The position numbers were made by a program, and so were the translations under genes. From assembly GCA_037074615.1 (NCBI GenBank), contig CM073542.1, forward strand, positions 21,213,568 through 21,277,567: a stretch of 64,000 bases of DNA, read 5' to 3'. The DNA is from Leucaena leucocephala (Eukaryota; Streptophyta; Magnoliopsida; Fabales; Fabaceae). Below, in pieces: positions 1 to 12,755 of this stretch (its first letter is position 1; each line of letters starts with the position of its first letter). The notes beneath the pieces were generated by a model. It was not told where the DNA came from, searched no databases, and saw only the letters and a program-made list of their open reading frames with translations.

Positions 1-1965
1 AATCAAACAAATTTCTTATATGCAACAATCATAATTATTCACCACAAGCTATTGTTCTAGAAAAACAATTCCTAACCATAAGTTAACTTTGAGAATTCCC
101 CAAATCTTATGCCCATAAATACAAGTTGCCTTATGCCTCCTTTAACTTTCCACACATAATACAATCTGATTCAAGCACATAGATGTATGTATACATAACT
201 ATGCTGCCCAAACAGGGAACAAAAGTACATTCTCATGATTTCCTATTCTATTCCATTTCATCATCCTTTAGTGGCCTCTAGGAGCTTATGAATATAAGAC
301 TTTTCAGATTTACAAATCAATTTAAGATAGCTAAAAGCAACATAACTTTCAATATTAATCATCCAACCCAAACCACTTTATATATATAATCTCCTTTCAT
401 TTTTACTATGAGCATATTAGCTTTAATTACATTATCCCAAAATAAGCCACCCAATGTAGCAATCTGATTTCAAAGAACCTGGAGCTTCAAAACCAAATAA
501 AAACCCGATTGATCAAATTAGTTTCTTCACCCCTCTCTGTTCTTTTTTTTTAAAAAAAAAAATCAAATAGCTATTGATACAAAAACACAACTTTCAATCT
601 TAACTCCAGAACCACCCACCCACACAGATACAATAGGTCTCTGTTTTGGTGACTGACTCTAGAACAAAGAATATCAATTAACAACAGTTTTGAAATTAAC
701 AAATCTCATACATCAAGCTCCCAACTTTCAGCATTCTCACCTATAATACACATACACTGTACACAATGAACACACACACATAGCAGCACAACCTCAGCAT
801 AAATATATATATATATATATATGTATACTCCTTCCATTCGATCCAACATAACCCACCACAGCAATACGCGCACACCAACAGCAATAACCAAAACATACAC
901 AGTACGCCCACTGAAAACACACTCACACATATACTCTGGCTAAGCACAACAGTGGGTGTATATCCATAGCGATGATAGTGGACTTATGGCCACCGCACAA
1001 TGACGCAACAATAACACCAAAAAGGAAGGCAAAAAGAGATTTTTAACGGCTGAGCTATAAGCAAGAAGGAATAGGACAGTGACCAAATGTTCTCTAGATT
1101 CCCAACCTCCTAACAGAGCATCCTCAAGCAACGCATAAATGGGGAAGTCAACAGTCCAGATAGCAACACACTCAACAGAAAACATTCTCTACCGTAACCA
1201 TATCCAACACATCCCAGAAGAACAATGAAGATAGGGGAAAATGGCAGAGACTCACCTCCAATGAACATTGACGCCATGGCCTTACTGTGTACTCTGATTG
1301 CCGAAGGCGAAAGGACAGCCACAACTACTCACCCTGTCTCTCAATACCAGGAATGAAGAAGCCACCGATAAGGAAAAAGACCGAGACTATGGATTTGCTA
1401 CAGTACCAGAATGATCTCTGCAGCGATGACACCCCACACGACGGCGACTCACCGATTGAACTCTAGAACAAAGAATCCCAACCACAATGATTGCCAGACC
1501 ACCACGCTACCCCTCACGACTTCTCCCCCTGATTTTCGCCTGCTCGCGGCACTTAAAGGTGAACAGAAATCATGAGCTATAACGCTTCTAGGACGACGGC
1601 ACGGCAGAGGAGATTGAAAACACACTGCAGCGACTGACCATACGGCATCGCTAGCGTGAAGCCTCCATCCTGCTCCTGCTGCTCCTCGCCTGCGTCGCCG
1701 CTGGAATCAGAGGTCTAAAGGGAATAGAGGTATGGTGCAGAGAGAAAAAAAAAACGGGAGGGAAAAATGGAAATTTTTGCACGCTGAAGAAAAAAAGAAA
1801 ATTCTCCCTTGCAGCACCCAGGGATCGAACACGGGATCTCAGAAGTAAATCCTCGCCTCATAACCACTCAGCTAACGTCTTCGCCTTGACATTATTTGTA
1901 ACAAATGTATATATATACCCCTTTAATAAATTTTATTTTTTAAATACAAAATTCCTGGCCATAAC
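1..1965 (-). mobile_element. Gypsy-family long LTR, partial (cut by window edge)
   Basis: This stretch resembles the long LTRs further right. It has a C/A-rich half, a GC-richer block with CGACGG and GCCGCTGG words around 1380-1720, a purine-rich tract near 1740, a tRNA-like block (1815-1876) and the end CTGGCCATAAC at 1955-1965. The solo LTR at 57337-60841 ends almost identically (CTGGCCATAACA). The orientation is minus, so the LTR 5' end is at about 1965. Immediately beyond it TNL coding sequence resumes, so this element inserted in, or was joined to, the LRR region of the TNL gene on its right. The other end and the target-site duplication lie outside the window. The short open frames here (706-1322) are not convincing genes. 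Confidence 0.7.
1815..1876 (-). promoter_or_regulatory. tRNA-like block with Pol III A-box/B-box-like motifs in LTR
   Basis: On the minus strand the block reads GTTAGCTGAGTGG (like the A box TRGYNNARNGG) and about 35 nt later GTGTTCGATCCC (like the B box GGTTCGANNCC). Equivalent blocks sit at the same place in the other LTRs of the family. I see no full cloverleaf, so this is not called as a tRNA gene. Any Pol III activity is inference. Confidence 0.4.
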
Positions 1966-4900
1966 GTTAAACACATTATACTCCAGCCAGAAATTTGGCG
2001 AGTTATGTGAATCTTCAACAGCTTTTCAAGATTAAGAATTTTGTGTCCCGCCAAATTCAAATCTCTAAGACCAGTCAATAATACAAGTGATTCAGGAAGT
2101 CTAGTTATAGCAGTACCCTTGACACCAAGAAATGATAACTTCTCCATACCTTCCCCAAACTCTGGGAGCACTTTAACTTTTTCACACCAACTAAGATCTA
2201 ACTTCATCAAAGAATTTGTTTCCAATTTTTCTGGTACGACTTGAAGATTTTTACAACGAAACAAGTCCACCTCAACAAGCTCTTTCAACTTTCCAAGTGA
2301 GGGATGGATCGTGACTAGGGATTCACAGCCACAAAGACGTAAATATTGTAAATATGGAACTCCTGAGAAGTCTGGAGTTTCGGTAAAATTCTGAGAACCG
2401 GCCAGGTCAATAAATGTCAACTTATTCATAATCTAGTCACACAAAAATTTGTAGAGTCAATCTCACTAAATAATCTATCAATAAAACATGGATACATAGA
2501 TGCATTTTTAAGATAAAATCTCACCTGTATGCCACTCCAAAGTTTCGATCCCCTTGGTAAGATTAATGGACTAGAATAGTTTTCATTTAAGATGAGTAAT
2601 CTAATGTTGCTCATCTTTGAAAATGCTTCAGGATGTACTTTTATTTCGTCTCGGTCCCGATAATAATCCCTTGGCATAACAATAGCTTGTATTTTCTCAC
2701 ATCCCTAATAAAAAAGTCATTTTCAAGAAAAATATAATGAGAATGACAAGGAAGTAAATAATATTTAATACATCAAATGTATGTCAACAAAATTTAGAAA
2801 ATAAGGCATTCACCATATTATTTTCCAATACTTCCTTAATGTCCTTAGACTTCCACAACCTGCTACGCTTGCCAACATCATTGGGAGATTCTTGATGAAC
2901 TATATACCTACCCAAGTCTTTAAGTAAATCATGCATCTCTAATTTGCAATATTTCGTTTCAACTAGTAAACTTCTTTCAATCAAGACCTCTATTCCAATT
3001 GTTGGGTTAAGATCACAACTTTCCAAAATCCGAGTCACCTCTTTTTTCTGCCAACCCTCGAAAAAACAAGCAATATCTAAAAATATTGTCTTGTCATTCT
3101 CATTCTTTAGTCCATCATAACTTATTTTAAGTGCTTGAAGAATGCGATCATCATCAGGAGTTTGCTTTAATCTGTCTAAAGCATCTCTCCACTCAGCTTC
3201 ACTTCTGCCACAAAGAAAAGAACCCAAAACCTCAAGTGCTAAAGGAAGACCTCCTGCATATTTAACCACAGATTCAGATAACTCCAAATAATTATCTTCA
3301 GGGTAATCTTTGTGGAATGCTTTTTTTGAAAAGAGTTGAAGAGATTCATCTTTCTTCAAGGGTTTCATCTCATATATTCTTTCCACTCTAGATGCGGTGA
3401 GCAAGTGTCTATCTCTTGTTGTGATAATTATTCTGCTTCCTTTACCAAACCAATCTGGACTTTCAACCAAATTATTTAATTGACTAACATCGTGTACATC
3501 ATCAAGGACAAGAAGAACCTTTTTCTCATGGAGAGACTTTCTTAACATCTCCTTTCCCTCATGACTATCATGAATTTCCATGTTTTGTATTTTGAGATGA
3601 GAAAGAAGCCTTTTCTGCAAAGAGACTAGGCCTTCAGTTTTCAATAAAGTTTCTCTAACATTTGCAAGAAAGCAACATATCTCAAACTTGTGAGATAGTA
3701 TTTTAGAAACAACTCTAGCAAGAGTTGTTTTGCCGAGACCGCCCATACCCCATATCCCTATAGAACGTTTATCATCCAAACTAACCTCCAGGAATGGCAT
3801 CAGATCAGCTACTCTTGAGTCGATCCCAACCAGATTGTCATTATTAGATGGTAATTTAGAACTTAAATAACTCCATACATCTCCAACTATCTTTTTTATA
3901 AGTTCGGCTTCATGCCTACCAAAAACAAATAATATTGTTTAACATGAGTTATATGGTTATAATAAAATAAAATAATAGTGAAAATGTGACGTGTCATTAA
4001 TATTGTTTACTAAATCTAGCTACAATATTTTTTATATATAACAGGGTATTGTTTTTTCATTCATATAGTTATATAGGCACATTCACGCTTTCGAAATTGG
4101 GAATATCTACGGACTGAGTTTGAATATTTGGAAATTGTGCACAAAAAATTCATTCTCATGTAACGGTTTGAATATAGGATCTTTTAACAATATTCAGAAA
4201 TCTCTAATCAGGTCTCTTGGCCTAATTAAGAATTTGTTAAAAATATAAACCTAAATTTGAATTTCAGTATTTCACAAGGATTTAATTGAAATTGCCCCCT
4301 AAAAGAATATTATTTATAGTTAATTTATTGAAAAGTAATTAATATTAACATAACCAACACATTTATAATGGATATGCTTCAATCAACGAATATAACCTTT
4401 TTTTTTTACCTTAAACAAATATATTAGATATGTTTTATTAATATTAGATGATCTCATGAGCCGTACTCCATTACACTATCTCTATATTACCAGAGTAGAT
4501 TATCATTCTTTCTGCCTCTAATGGACGGGAGACTTTTCCGTTATTATCTAAAAGGAAGATTACGAAAATCATTAAACGATATAACTCAAAATAAAAAATC
4601 GTGGGGGAAAAATATAAAATCCAAATGATAGGGGAAAATATGATTAAATGATATATTGTAAAAGAAAACTTACTTGCCCCTCGTGTCCTCCCCAGATACG
4701 CTGCCAATTTGAGACAAAACTTTTCTCCAATTCTCCACTTTCTCTTTATTCTTTTCATGTTTAGCCAAGGCTTCCCCAAAACTTCCTCGTAGGTGTTTTA
4801 CATCGCTCGGATTGACATCATAGAAGATGGGAATAACCCGTCGACCCAATGTTTCTCGAGATTCAAGAATTTTTTGAAGCTCTTCCAGACACCATGAAGA

Positions 4901-5173
4901 CTCTGCATAATTTTCAGAGATAATAAGAACCGCACACAGAGATTCCTCAATTGCTTGAAAGAGACCTCGTTTTATATCTTCGCCTTTCTCAAGATCCACA
5001 TCATCCCTAAACGTTTTGATGCCACTTCTAGTGAAAGCTGCATCTAAGTGACCCGTGAAGTTCAAGCGAGTGTCTTTTCCTGCAAAACTCAAGAACACGT
5101 CATATTTCCATGGAGGAGTTGAATCAGAGGTACGAGAGCTGGAAGAAGATTCTCCTCCGGCACTATAAGCCAT
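1923..5173 (-). CDS. TIR-NBS-LRR disease resistance protein, LRR truncated by an LTR
   Basis: The gene model has four exons on the minus strand: 5173-4674, 3915-2814, 2704-2525 and 2432-1923, all with GT-AG introns and consistent phase, giving an open frame of 763 residues. The start is the ATG of MAYSAGGES. The TIR domain covers about residues 24-165 (YDVFLSFAGKDTR; WCLEEL with the expected NADase glutamate near residue 98). NB-ARC follows from about residue 200: P-loop GMGGLGKTTL near 223, kinase-2 VLLVLDDV, GSRIIITTRD, GLPLAL, and MHDLL near 500. LRRs begin near 595 (LTFIDLAGSQ, TPDFSGVPYL). Family members normally continue for several hundred LRR residues. Here the frame runs into the LTR at 1965 and stops at 1923. 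Exon 3 also lacks roughly 48 codons present in the paralogue at 22776-23063, an in-frame deletion. Such proteins are intracellular immune receptors. This copy may make a truncated TN-type product or be a young pseudogene. Confidence 0.85.
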
Positions 5174-5410
5174 TGCAGGGGCTCGATCTTTTCGTTTTGT
5201 ACAAAGCGCAAGTAAGCTGCAACCACATAATCGTATCAGTAATAGCCCATGAAAACAAGAAATTAAAAGGAATCCGAGGTATGGAATTCAAACAAGAGGG
5301 TAAAATAAAAGAAAATTAAACAAGAAATTTCTTTATACAGTGGTCAATGTTGAAGCGATCGCAATTTCTTCTTGACACTAGCTGCTGTGATGTGAAGAAG
5401 CCGAACTGCA

Positions 5411-5417
5411 ATTTATA
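5411..5417 (-). promoter_or_regulatory. Candidate TATA box of the TNL gene
   Basis: TATAAAT on the minus strand lies about 240 bp upstream of the TNL start codon at 5173, inside CTTTATAAATTGC. The position suits a plant core promoter with a leader of about 200 nt. No other support is visible. Confidence 0.4.
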
Positions 5418-5436
5418 AAGGAGAGGTGTGGACGAA

Positions 5437-6190
5437 AGAACCCAAACCTCTTTCCTTTTTCTTCTCTTTCCCATTGACACTAAAGCGAAGGCCTACATTG
5501 GTGGGATCCACCTCCAAAACCAAGAAGACAAGTTAAATCATCTAACAGCAGAGGGGTTGTTTTGGATTAACGTTAAGTGAAGCTAATTTTATAACCTGAA
5601 GCTAATTTTAATAATAAGATGCCATAAGTAGAATAAAAGATGAAATGTTTTATGAGAAGGAGGAGAGGGAGGAGACTTGGCTCGTCAACTTTAATTTCTT
5701 TTTTCTAATTTTCGTTTTTGCTCACCCCAAAAAGTCAGGACTCTTGCCCATTTCACACTTTCATGGAATTTTTGTAGACGGAACGGAGAACCACAAATAT
5801 ATGTCGGTGATAGTCACAAGGCTCTACCAATGGTTCCAGTCACAATGAGAAGGGATTTTCATTGGCATTGACCTTGTCAAATCGTGCAAGTCACCGAGAA
5901 GGCATTTTCATTTCACTCTCTGGAAAACTTTGTTCAAATAGCAACCTCAACGGTTGTAAAATACTTTAACATACTTTACATTTGTTTTTATAATTATACG
6001 GACCTCCATCTGATTTAAAAACATATATTGAAAAGTTCTAACGGTTAATTCTATTAAGAATATTTTATAAAGATATATTTTGGATTAAATTTTTTATTTA
6101 AATAAATTTTATTTACTAGTTTGTCCTTCATCATCCTAAATCCTAAATCCCTAATTTTGACAGAAATAAATTTTGCAGAACTTAAGAGTT
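5437..6190. repeat. TNL 5'-flank segment, copy A of a direct duplication
   Basis: Two parts of this stretch recur to the right in the same order. 5437-5600 (CTCTTTCCCATT, CCACCTCCAAA, GGGGTTGTTTTGGATTAA) matches 6475-6720. 5640-6190 (ATGTTTTATGAGAAG, GGCTCGTCAA, CAAGGCTCTA) matches 8385-8935. It is the upstream flank of the TNL gene, so copy B probably marks a lost tandem TNL duplicate. The open frames here are not convincing genes. Confidence 0.65.
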
Positions 6191-6474
6191 TTATTTTTTT
6201 AGGTAAAATACCGACGCTTGAAATAAGAATAAAGGGGACGATCAAGTTTTTTAGAAGAATCACAGTCACGCTCTTTGTCATCATTGAGCTGGCAATCAGG
6301 CTTCAAGGAAGATGAAGAGGCTCGGCTTCAAGACGAGGACATGGGGGAAGGAGATGAAAGTAATGATGTTGCAGATTACTATTTGAACAAATGGAATTTA
6401 TCCCCCATGTATACCTTTTCCTCTTCTCTTTGTGTACTCTTCTTTCCCATTAGCTTTGCTTTTCTCTTTATTTG
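6191..6474. other. Unassigned segment between duplicated flanks
   Basis: A plus-strand open frame (6275-6475) contains an acidic patch (EARLQDEDMGEGDESND) but has no recognisable domain. It sits where the body of a duplicated resistance gene would be expected, so a decayed 3' end is possible but unproven. Confidence 0.25.
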
Positions 6475-7399
6475 AACCCAAACCTTCTTTTTCTTTCTTC
6501 TCTTTCCCATAAACGAAAAAGCGAGGACTAACTTTGGGGTGGCCTGACGATCACTTTTCCTTTTTATTTACGCGTTTAATTCACAAACCTGTTTGAATGT
6601 GGGGCCCACCTCCAAATATTCCACCAGAAGAATCCAAAAGGACCAGCTAAATCATCTAACAACGGAGGGGTTGTTTTGGATTAACATTAAGTGAAGCTAA
6701 TTTTATAACTTGAAGTTGAGATAAAATTTAATTTAATTTAATTTTGTTAAATTTATAATTTGATAGTTATGTGGGTTTTTTCTTTTACTTATTAAATTCA
6801 TTAATTTTATTATTTTAATATTATTAGTCTATGTAACTTTATTCTATATGCATTGTTAACCTTAATATTAACATAATAAAATTAAATGATTTAAAAAGGG
6901 AGAGAAAAAAATACCCATATAGAACTAAATTTTTTTAAATTTATATTTAGATTAATTTTTTTTTATAAAAAACTAGCTTGATAATAAATTAATTAGATGA
7001 TATATTAAAAAGATAATTTTAAGAGATTTAAAAAAAAAAAGAAGAAGAAGCTAAAAGCCCATCAATCTGGAAGATGTTGGGGGCAGCAAAGTGGATTAGA
7101 ATTTCAGAGTCTATTATATAATGCTGCTTTTTTCCATGTGTGAAATTACACTTTGCTCCTAAATATTTTAAGTTTGATCCTATTATTATATTATTACTTC
7201 CTTAACCTTAATTAAGAGGAATTATTGGAGAAGCTAAACTGATATATTAGAGAAGCTAAACCATAACAGAGTAGGTGGGTCCCATGGGGGATTATCGGTG
7301 GAAATTCCTGGAGCGGGGATGATCCTGCGTGGGCTCATAAATGACAACTAATTGATGTGAAGGCTTGCAATAAGAGTAATCATAAATTACCAACTAGAG

Positions 7400-7407
7400 T
7401 TGATAAC
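7400..7407. repeat. Left 8-bp target-site duplication of hAT-like element
   Basis: TTGATAAC directly precedes the element and is repeated exactly at 8187-8194. Eight base pairs is the hAT-superfamily length. Confidence 0.8.
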
Positions 7408-8186
7408 TAGGGGTGTGCATGGGTAGAGTTGGGCAGGGTAGCCCCCATGCCCGGTGCCCTGCCCAAAAAATGTATGGGCTACATTTTGCAGCCTGATGTC
7501 CGGCCCTACCAGGTAAAAGCCCGAAAAATTTTGGGCAGGGCATGAGCGGGCTGGGCATGGGCGGGCTGGGCATGCCCAAGTCGTGATGTCATGCTCATGT
7601 TGTGAAAAAAATCTGTAATTATGAATTTCTAAAATAATACCATATTCATGTGTCTTTAAGAGTTAAATAATATCTATAATTCACTAAGAATAAGAGAACA
7701 AAGATAATAATTAAAATCTTGAGATCCATTGCATATAAAAAATAAGCGTTGAAATCTAAATAGTTTGTAATTATAACTTTGTATCAATCTCCCTAATATT
7801 GACAAAGATAAAGCATCTAAAAAAATAAAATAAATAATTATAATTTGTAATGTAATCATATGATAATTAACAAAATTAAAAAAAAAAATAGTATAGTTAT
7901 AAATATTAAAAGATACAACTTACCTACTTATATTTCTAAAATTACCTTATAGTCACCAGTAGCTATCATATTCTCCCTTTTAAGATAGAGAAAAAATAAA
8001 AAAAATAAAAGAAGGGGTGCTCATGGGCAGGGCAGCCCCTGTGCCCGGTGCCCAGCCCGAAAAATGCATGGGCTGTATTTTCCAGCCCGATGCCCGGCCC
8101 TGCCCGGTAAAAATTGGGCTGGGCAGGGCATTTTTCTTGCGGGCTAGGCAGGGCATAGCGGGCCATGGGCATTGTGCACAGCCCTA
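7408..8186. mobile_element. Non-autonomous hAT-like element (779 bp)
   Basis: The ends are imperfect inverted repeats: TAGGGGTGTGCATGGG on the left, and the reverse complement of the right end begins TAGGGCTGTGCAC. The element is flanked by the 8-bp repeat TTGATAAC. Two GC-rich subterminal blocks (about 7415-7580 and 8018-8172), packed with GGGC/GCCC words such as GCCCGGTGCCC, are direct and partly inverted copies of each other around an AT-rich core. There is no transposase frame, so it would need a transposase in trans. The minus-strand frames over the GC-rich blocks are repeat artefacts. Confidence 0.8.
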
Positions 8187-8940
8187 TTGATAACTAACGT
8201 AATATAAATTTGATTTATGTCGGAGAGTTTTTTTTAAGTGATTTTATAAATTTTTTTACTTTTAGGATTATATTTTCATCTTAGAAATTGATATCAAATT
8301 TATTTAAATTTTTTAATATAAAAAATAGCTATAGAGTACAAAATTAAATAATTAATAATAAAATATTATAAATAAAATAAAAAATGACATGTTTTATGAG
8401 AAGTAGGAGAGGGAAAGATTTGGCTCGTCAAATTTAGTTCTTTTTTTTTAATTTTTCTTTTTCCTCACACCAAAAAGTCAAGGACTCTTCCCCATTTCAC
8501 TTTCATGGAATTTATATAGACGGAGAACCAAAATATATGTGGGTGATAATCACAAGGCTCTATCCAATGGTTTCAGTCACACTGAGCAGGGATTTTCATT
8601 GGCATTGACTTAGTCAAATCGGGCAAAACACTGGGAAGTATTTTAATCGCATACTCTTGAAAACCTTGTTCAAATAACAACATCAACGGTTTATAAAATA
8701 CTTTAACATCGTTTACATTTTTTTATTCAAATAACAATATGTTTTTTTTTAAAAACATATATTGAAAAGTTCCAATGGTTAATTCTATTAAGAATATTCT
8801 ATAACGATATATTTTGGATTAAAATTTATATTTGAATAAATTTTATTTATTAGTTTATCCTTTATCATACTAAATCCTAAATTCTTAATTTTGACAAAAA
8901 ACTTTTTGGAGAACTTAAGAGTTTTATTTTTTTTCCTTAA

Positions 8941-11900
8941 TTCTTATTCTCTTTGCAAATGTAGTTATTTATTTAATGTTTTTATCATATTGGGACAGAA
9001 GTTCAAATAATTTAGTTGATGCATGCATAAAGGAATTAGTTAAAAGTTCGGTTAATTCTTTTAATAAATATATACAGTGTGTTTTATAAATGTTCATTTA
9101 TTTTATATTACTTGATGAATAAAATATACGTTTGAAATATATTTTTAGCCATTTAAAATAAATTGGAATAAATAAATTTAAATTAATGTGATGAAAACTT
9201 AAAATTGTAAAATTGTAAAACATAATCAAAATTAATAAATTGTAGAACATATAGAGCCATCAAAACGGGCGGTTCTCGGGCTCTAGATGTTGAAAATATG
9301 AGTAATTTTATAAACTTTTAATTAATTTATGGGAAAATCTCAAAAAATATCAGGAAAATGGAAAATTTTAATTTGAAACTGTAAAATTTGTAATTAACAG
9401 AGAAGGAATAGGACCCAATTTGAAATTTTACAAATGTTGGGAAAAAGAGATCAGTGCCCTGACTTTTTTTATCATTCTTTCTATCCCTTCCTGCCCTAAT
9501 TTCATCGTTATAACACTCTTATGATAGTGTCGGAGCTCCATCGCCAGCCACAGGTGAGCAGGCTACCACATTGAGAACTCATCGACAATCACAACTCGGA
9601 CCAATTCCCATGGATAGAAAATCTCTATTGGAAGATTCACTCATCATAACTAGGTATGTGACGGAGTCAGATCCACATGTAATAAGGATAAAGCTCTAGT
9701 AAACTAAATGGGCAACTAAAAAATAAAATAAGACATTCCCTCCATAACCCCACCACCAACCCTCACAAAATACCATAGCACCAACACACTGAGTAATAAA
9801 TAGACCCATGTCAATGGGAAAGAGGCTAAAATTATAACATTAGGCTATACAAAGAATTATAAGACTACTCTATTTAATACACCAATCACTATTATCATAA
9901 TTATCTTCTTCATTTTTTTTTCAGAATTTCTTCCTTTTCCTTTTAAGTTCTTGAGAAGATATGTAGTGATTTGAGTTTTTATACTTTAGAATTAGGAGTT
10001 GAATAATTTTGGACTTTTGATCTTTTTCTTAATGTAAATTTATAATCTTGTAGATTTATATTTTAAGATTTGTATATGATGAAAAGGAAGACAGTCTACC
10101 TATGGTGGATTAAACCAAGATCCATAAGTATATAAAATGGAAGTAACGATTTTTACTTTTAGAGAAAAATGAGAGAGTGTGAAGATATATGATCAACCCA
10201 CTCCTCTTACAATACATACTTTTTGGATATAAGGCAGGCAGTAAGAATAGTATTTTTTTATTATTCTTTAATATTGTAGTTTTGTCTTTTTCTTGTGTGG
10301 GCATTGTATCTATGCTCCTCTGTTCCTCTCCTCTTTGCATCTGAAAGTCTGTTCTTTCTTCTTAGGTGTTTTTGCTATAAATATACCAGAATCCAAATAA
10401 GGTATTCCAGTTAAATGTGGGTATCTTGATAAATCAGAGAAGATCTAAAGTATGCCTGAAATCTAATAATATATATTGGACCTAGAATTTTGATTAAGAC
10501 ACATTTATAATTAAGTTCTTGTGATTTATTATTTCAATTTATGATTTGATGTTTTTATTTGTTGTTTTTCTCCCATGTGGAAAATTCACTTTACTCTTAA
10601 ATATTTTTAATTTTACTCATTTGATTCTTAATATACAACATATTTAACTAATTTGATTAGATTAAGAAAATTAGTTAAATTAGTTAGCATTGTATATTTT
10701 TTTCTAAAACACTCTTAGTATGGACAATTTAAAAATAAATGTATAAATATAAGAAATAAATCTTATATTTATGACCAATATTAACTTATTATATCTTATA
10801 TTAAGGATTATATGAGTATTATATTATACTTCTCTAGTACTTAATATAAAAATTAGTTAGAATGTTAGAATTTTGCACTAAATATAATATTTTAATCTAT
10901 TTTATTCTTCAAATTTATAATTTTTTTTCAAAGAATCTCCATTGATTATAAACATTATGGAGTTTCTATCTTAAAGGAAGAAAGATGACATTTTAATAAA
11001 ATCATACTATATTTGTTATAAATAACTAACATCTTTAATATGTCTAAATTAATTATCTACTCCTTTGATCATATTTATAGAGTAGATAGATAATACATTT
11101 TTTAGTTGTATTTATAAGTCGTATAATTAAATTTTTATATGAATTTGAAGCTTATAAATAGGAATAGAGGGAATAGTAAATACAAAAAATACTTATATAT
11201 TCTAGAAATATTATATTATCTGAATTCAGTCTAATTCAATCTAATTAAAATAAAATAACTCAACATATTTTGATTCTAATTGATAGATAAGACAAAAAAA
11301 TTTATATTTATTTTATTTTAAAAAAATAAATTTATTAATTTGGTTAAGATATATTTTTATTTTTTGCAAATTAAAATATTATTTTTTCTTAAAAATAAAA
11401 TAAATATGAATTTTTAAATAAATTGTTAATTAAATTATTATATTTTAATTAGATATAATTTAGAAGAAATATATTTTTAGAATATTTTTATTATTTCTCA
11501 ACAAATACTTATCATAGTAGGAGTACTATGTTACGGATAAAGTCGGTCAGCACACATGCGACAGGCAACACGTTCCATGGCCAAACAATTTCTGCATCAT
11601 ATTTTTATAATGGAGATGGCAGGCCTGCTTGTCCTATTGACTTCCTCCTACTAACTTCTCATTTTCGTAAAACACTCCCTAGTGGCTTCTCAGTCTCCTC
11701 CCTCGTCTTTTCACTCTCTCTTTCTCTCCATTATTTAAAAGATGTCCTTTTTATAATTAACATTTTATATGAGTGGTCCTATATTTCCTTTGATCTACGT
11801 TATAAATCACCTCTTATAAAATGATGTAGTCCAAGATCTAAATTATTTTTATAATAATTAATATTTAGTTATTAATTTTATGTTTGTAATTAATACTCAT

Positions 11901-12139
11901 TTAAATGATAACGCGCTTTAAACATTTGTAAAGTTTAAAACAAAAAGCAGAGAAAAATATTATATTTTTTAATTATTTTTTATCCAAAAATTTTAAACTA
12001 TGGAAACATCTCAATTTAAAACATAATAAATGTGTTAACAGTCACTTTTTTATTTTATGTAAAGGGACTTATATTATAGACATGATAGAGTACAAATAAT
12101 GAATGGTGTTAGTTTAAAAAATTAATGCACTTTTTCTTT
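8941..12139. other. AT-rich intergenic DNA without recognised genes
   Basis: Long A/T runs and very short open frames. The 76-codon frame at 10110-10340 and the 98-codon frame at 11528-11824 have no recognisable motif. A slightly GC-richer patch at 9510-9670 is not identifiable. Confidence 0.6.
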
Positions 12140-12755
12140 AGGAAGATCTTTGTGGAATGCTTTGATTGAAAATAGTTGAAGAGATTCATCTTCCTTCATG
12201 ATTTCATCTCATATATTCTTTTCTTATCTACTCCAGATGAGGTGAGCAATTGAGTATTTCTTTTTGTGATAATTATTCTGCTTCCTTCACCAAACCAATC
12301 TGGACTTTCAGCCAAATCCTTCAATTGCCTCGTATCATGTACATCATCAAGGACAAGAAGAACCTTCTTATAGCGAAAAAGCTTTCTTATCATTTTCATT
12401 CCTTCATAACTGTCATAAATTTCCAATAGTCTTTTATTTTGAGATGAGAAAGAAGCTTCTTTTGCAAAGAATCTAGGCCTTTTTTCTTTCAACAAAGCTT
12501 CTCTATCATTTTCAAGAAAGCAAGATATTTCAAACTTGAGACATAGTTTTTCAGAAACAAGTCTAGGAAGAGTTGCTTTGCCGAGACCGCCCATACCCCA
12601 TATTCCTACAAAACGTTGGTCATCCAAGATTTGCATCAGATCAGCTGCTCTTGAGTCAATCCCAACAAGATTAATTTTCATCATTAGATGGTAATTTAGA
12701 ACTTAAATAACTCGATACCTCTCCGATCATATTTTTTATAAGATCTGCTCTATGC
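12140..12755 (-). pseudogene. TNL NB-ARC exon fragment, frameshifted
   Basis: The homology starts at an intact-looking 3' splice site (GGCAG, then GCATAGAG at 12755), as in exon 2 of the TNL gene at 1923-5173. It covers the NB-ARC N-terminal half: LVGIDSRAADLM, P-loop GMGGLGKATL (the second conserved Thr/Ser position is changed to Ala), VLLVLDDVHD and GSRIIITKR. An early frameshift near 12675 and a second near 12200 (after IYEMKS) break the frame. Homology ends about 12140, within the sequence equivalent to KAFHKD. No TIR exon is seen upstream and no LRR downstream. It is a decayed tandem relative. Confidence 0.85.

Larger units (their letters stand above)
6475..8940. repeat. TNL 5'-flank segment, copy B, split by later insertions
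   Basis: 6475-6720 and 8385-8940 together repeat copy A (5437-6190). The two parts are separated by about 1.66 kb of AT-rich DNA that includes the hAT-like element at 7408-8186. Copy B diverges from copy A by scattered substitutions and small indels, so the duplication is not recent. Confidence 0.6.

Noticed and set aside
1815..1876. Functional tRNA gene on the minus strand
   Set aside because: Box-like motifs are present, but no acceptor stem or complete cloverleaf could be drawn, and equivalents in other LTRs differ in the arms. Kept only as a tRNA-like block.
7394..7579. Pro/Met-rich minus-strand frame
   Set aside because: It is the GGGC/GCCC block of the hAT-like element read through.
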